A stretch of DNA of 5,618 nucleotides from Nitrospira sp. (lineage in GTDB: Bacteria > UBA9089 > CG2-30-40-21 > SBAY01), in contig SBAY01000182.1 of the NCBI GenBank assembly GCA_005239945.1, positions 1-5,618 of the forward strand, in the 5' to 3' direction. Positions 5,523 to 5,618 of this stretch are shown piece by piece. Every line of letters begins with the position of its first letter. The stretch's first letter is position 1. The position numbers and the translations under genes were made by a program. Under the pieces are notes generated by a model. That model ran no database searches and was not told the DNA's origin. It worked only from the letters and a program-made list of their open reading frames with translations.

Positions 5523-5618
5523 AACCACAAAGTTCTCAAAGGAGGCACAGAGTACACAAAGAATAAAAGTATGGAAAAGATTTATATTATTTATCTTTGT
5601 GCCCTTTGGTATGTCAGG
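5523..5618. repeat. Palindromic intergenic repeat element built on CACAAAG words (may continue past the window)
   Basis: The left arm (5523-5562) is a run of degenerate 8-11-base units: CCACAAAG, TTCTCAAAG, GAGGCACAG, AGTACACAAAG. After an AT-rich centre the right arm carries the inverse words CTTTGTG and CCCTTTGG (5595-5609). CACAAAGA (5555-5562) pairs exactly with TCTTTGTG (5594-5601). The design parallels the CACGAAA element but the words differ. I see no protein-coding signal; a 16-codon open frame from ATG 5571 lies inside the palindrome. Confidence 0.65.

Noticed and set aside
5571..5618. ATG with an open frame to the window edge (MEKIYIIYL...)
   Set aside because: It lies within the CACAAAG palindromic element, and the apparent Shine-Dalgarno (GGAGG at 5541) is far too distant.

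Overview
The window looks like low-GC chromosomal DNA from an uncultured bacterium with an outer membrane. Hand counts give about 47% GC over the first 360 bases and about 39% over 841-1080. The evidence for an outer membrane is a PorV/UPF0164-type beta-barrel gene, a secreted multi-domain protein with a type IX-like C-terminal domain, and a type II secretion/type IV pilus F protein. Together with intergenic repeats built on CACGAAA and CACAAAG words, this resembles metagenome-assembled genomes of FCB-like or candidate phyla (Omnitrophota, Desantisbacteria, WOR-3 and similar). That placement is an impression from gene style, not a demonstrated assignment.

Layout, all genes on the + strand. 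(1) Positions 2-2818 hold the 3' part of a very large secreted protein whose start lies upstream of the window. It has tandem Ig-like repeats, a CARDB domain, another Ig-like domain, a CBM9/DOMON-like beta-sandwich, a ZU5-like segment and a FlgD-Ig/T9SS type A-like C-terminal domain. Two repeat junctions are almost identical at DNA level (188-312 and 443-567, exactly 255 bases apart). (2) A 118-base gap follows, with weak inverted repeats. (3) A PorV/PorQ-family gene starts at 2937 with a clear signal peptide. An in-frame TAG at 3648-3650 interrupts it, and the same frame runs on to TAG at 3819-3821 with a convincing barrel C-terminus. (4) The gap 3822-4220 carries a stem-loop, a palindromic CACGAAA repeat element and a candidate promoter. 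(5) Positions 4221-5423 encode a full-length GspF/PilC-type inner-membrane platform protein. (6) Positions 5424-5618 hold a terminator-like hairpin just after the stop, then a second repeat element of the CACAAAG type that runs off the window.

Working together: the secreted protein and the PorV-like protein form a plausible cargo/outer-membrane partner pair, because PorV in characterised type IX systems binds the C-terminal domains of cargo. No core type IX component (PorL, PorM, PorN, SprA/Sov) is visible here, so the pairing is an inference. The GspF protein belongs to a different machine and seems to be separately transcribed. The main points for a second look are the amber codon inside the PorV-like gene, the recent duplication or conversion inside the Ig array, and two different intergenic repeat families with the same architecture.
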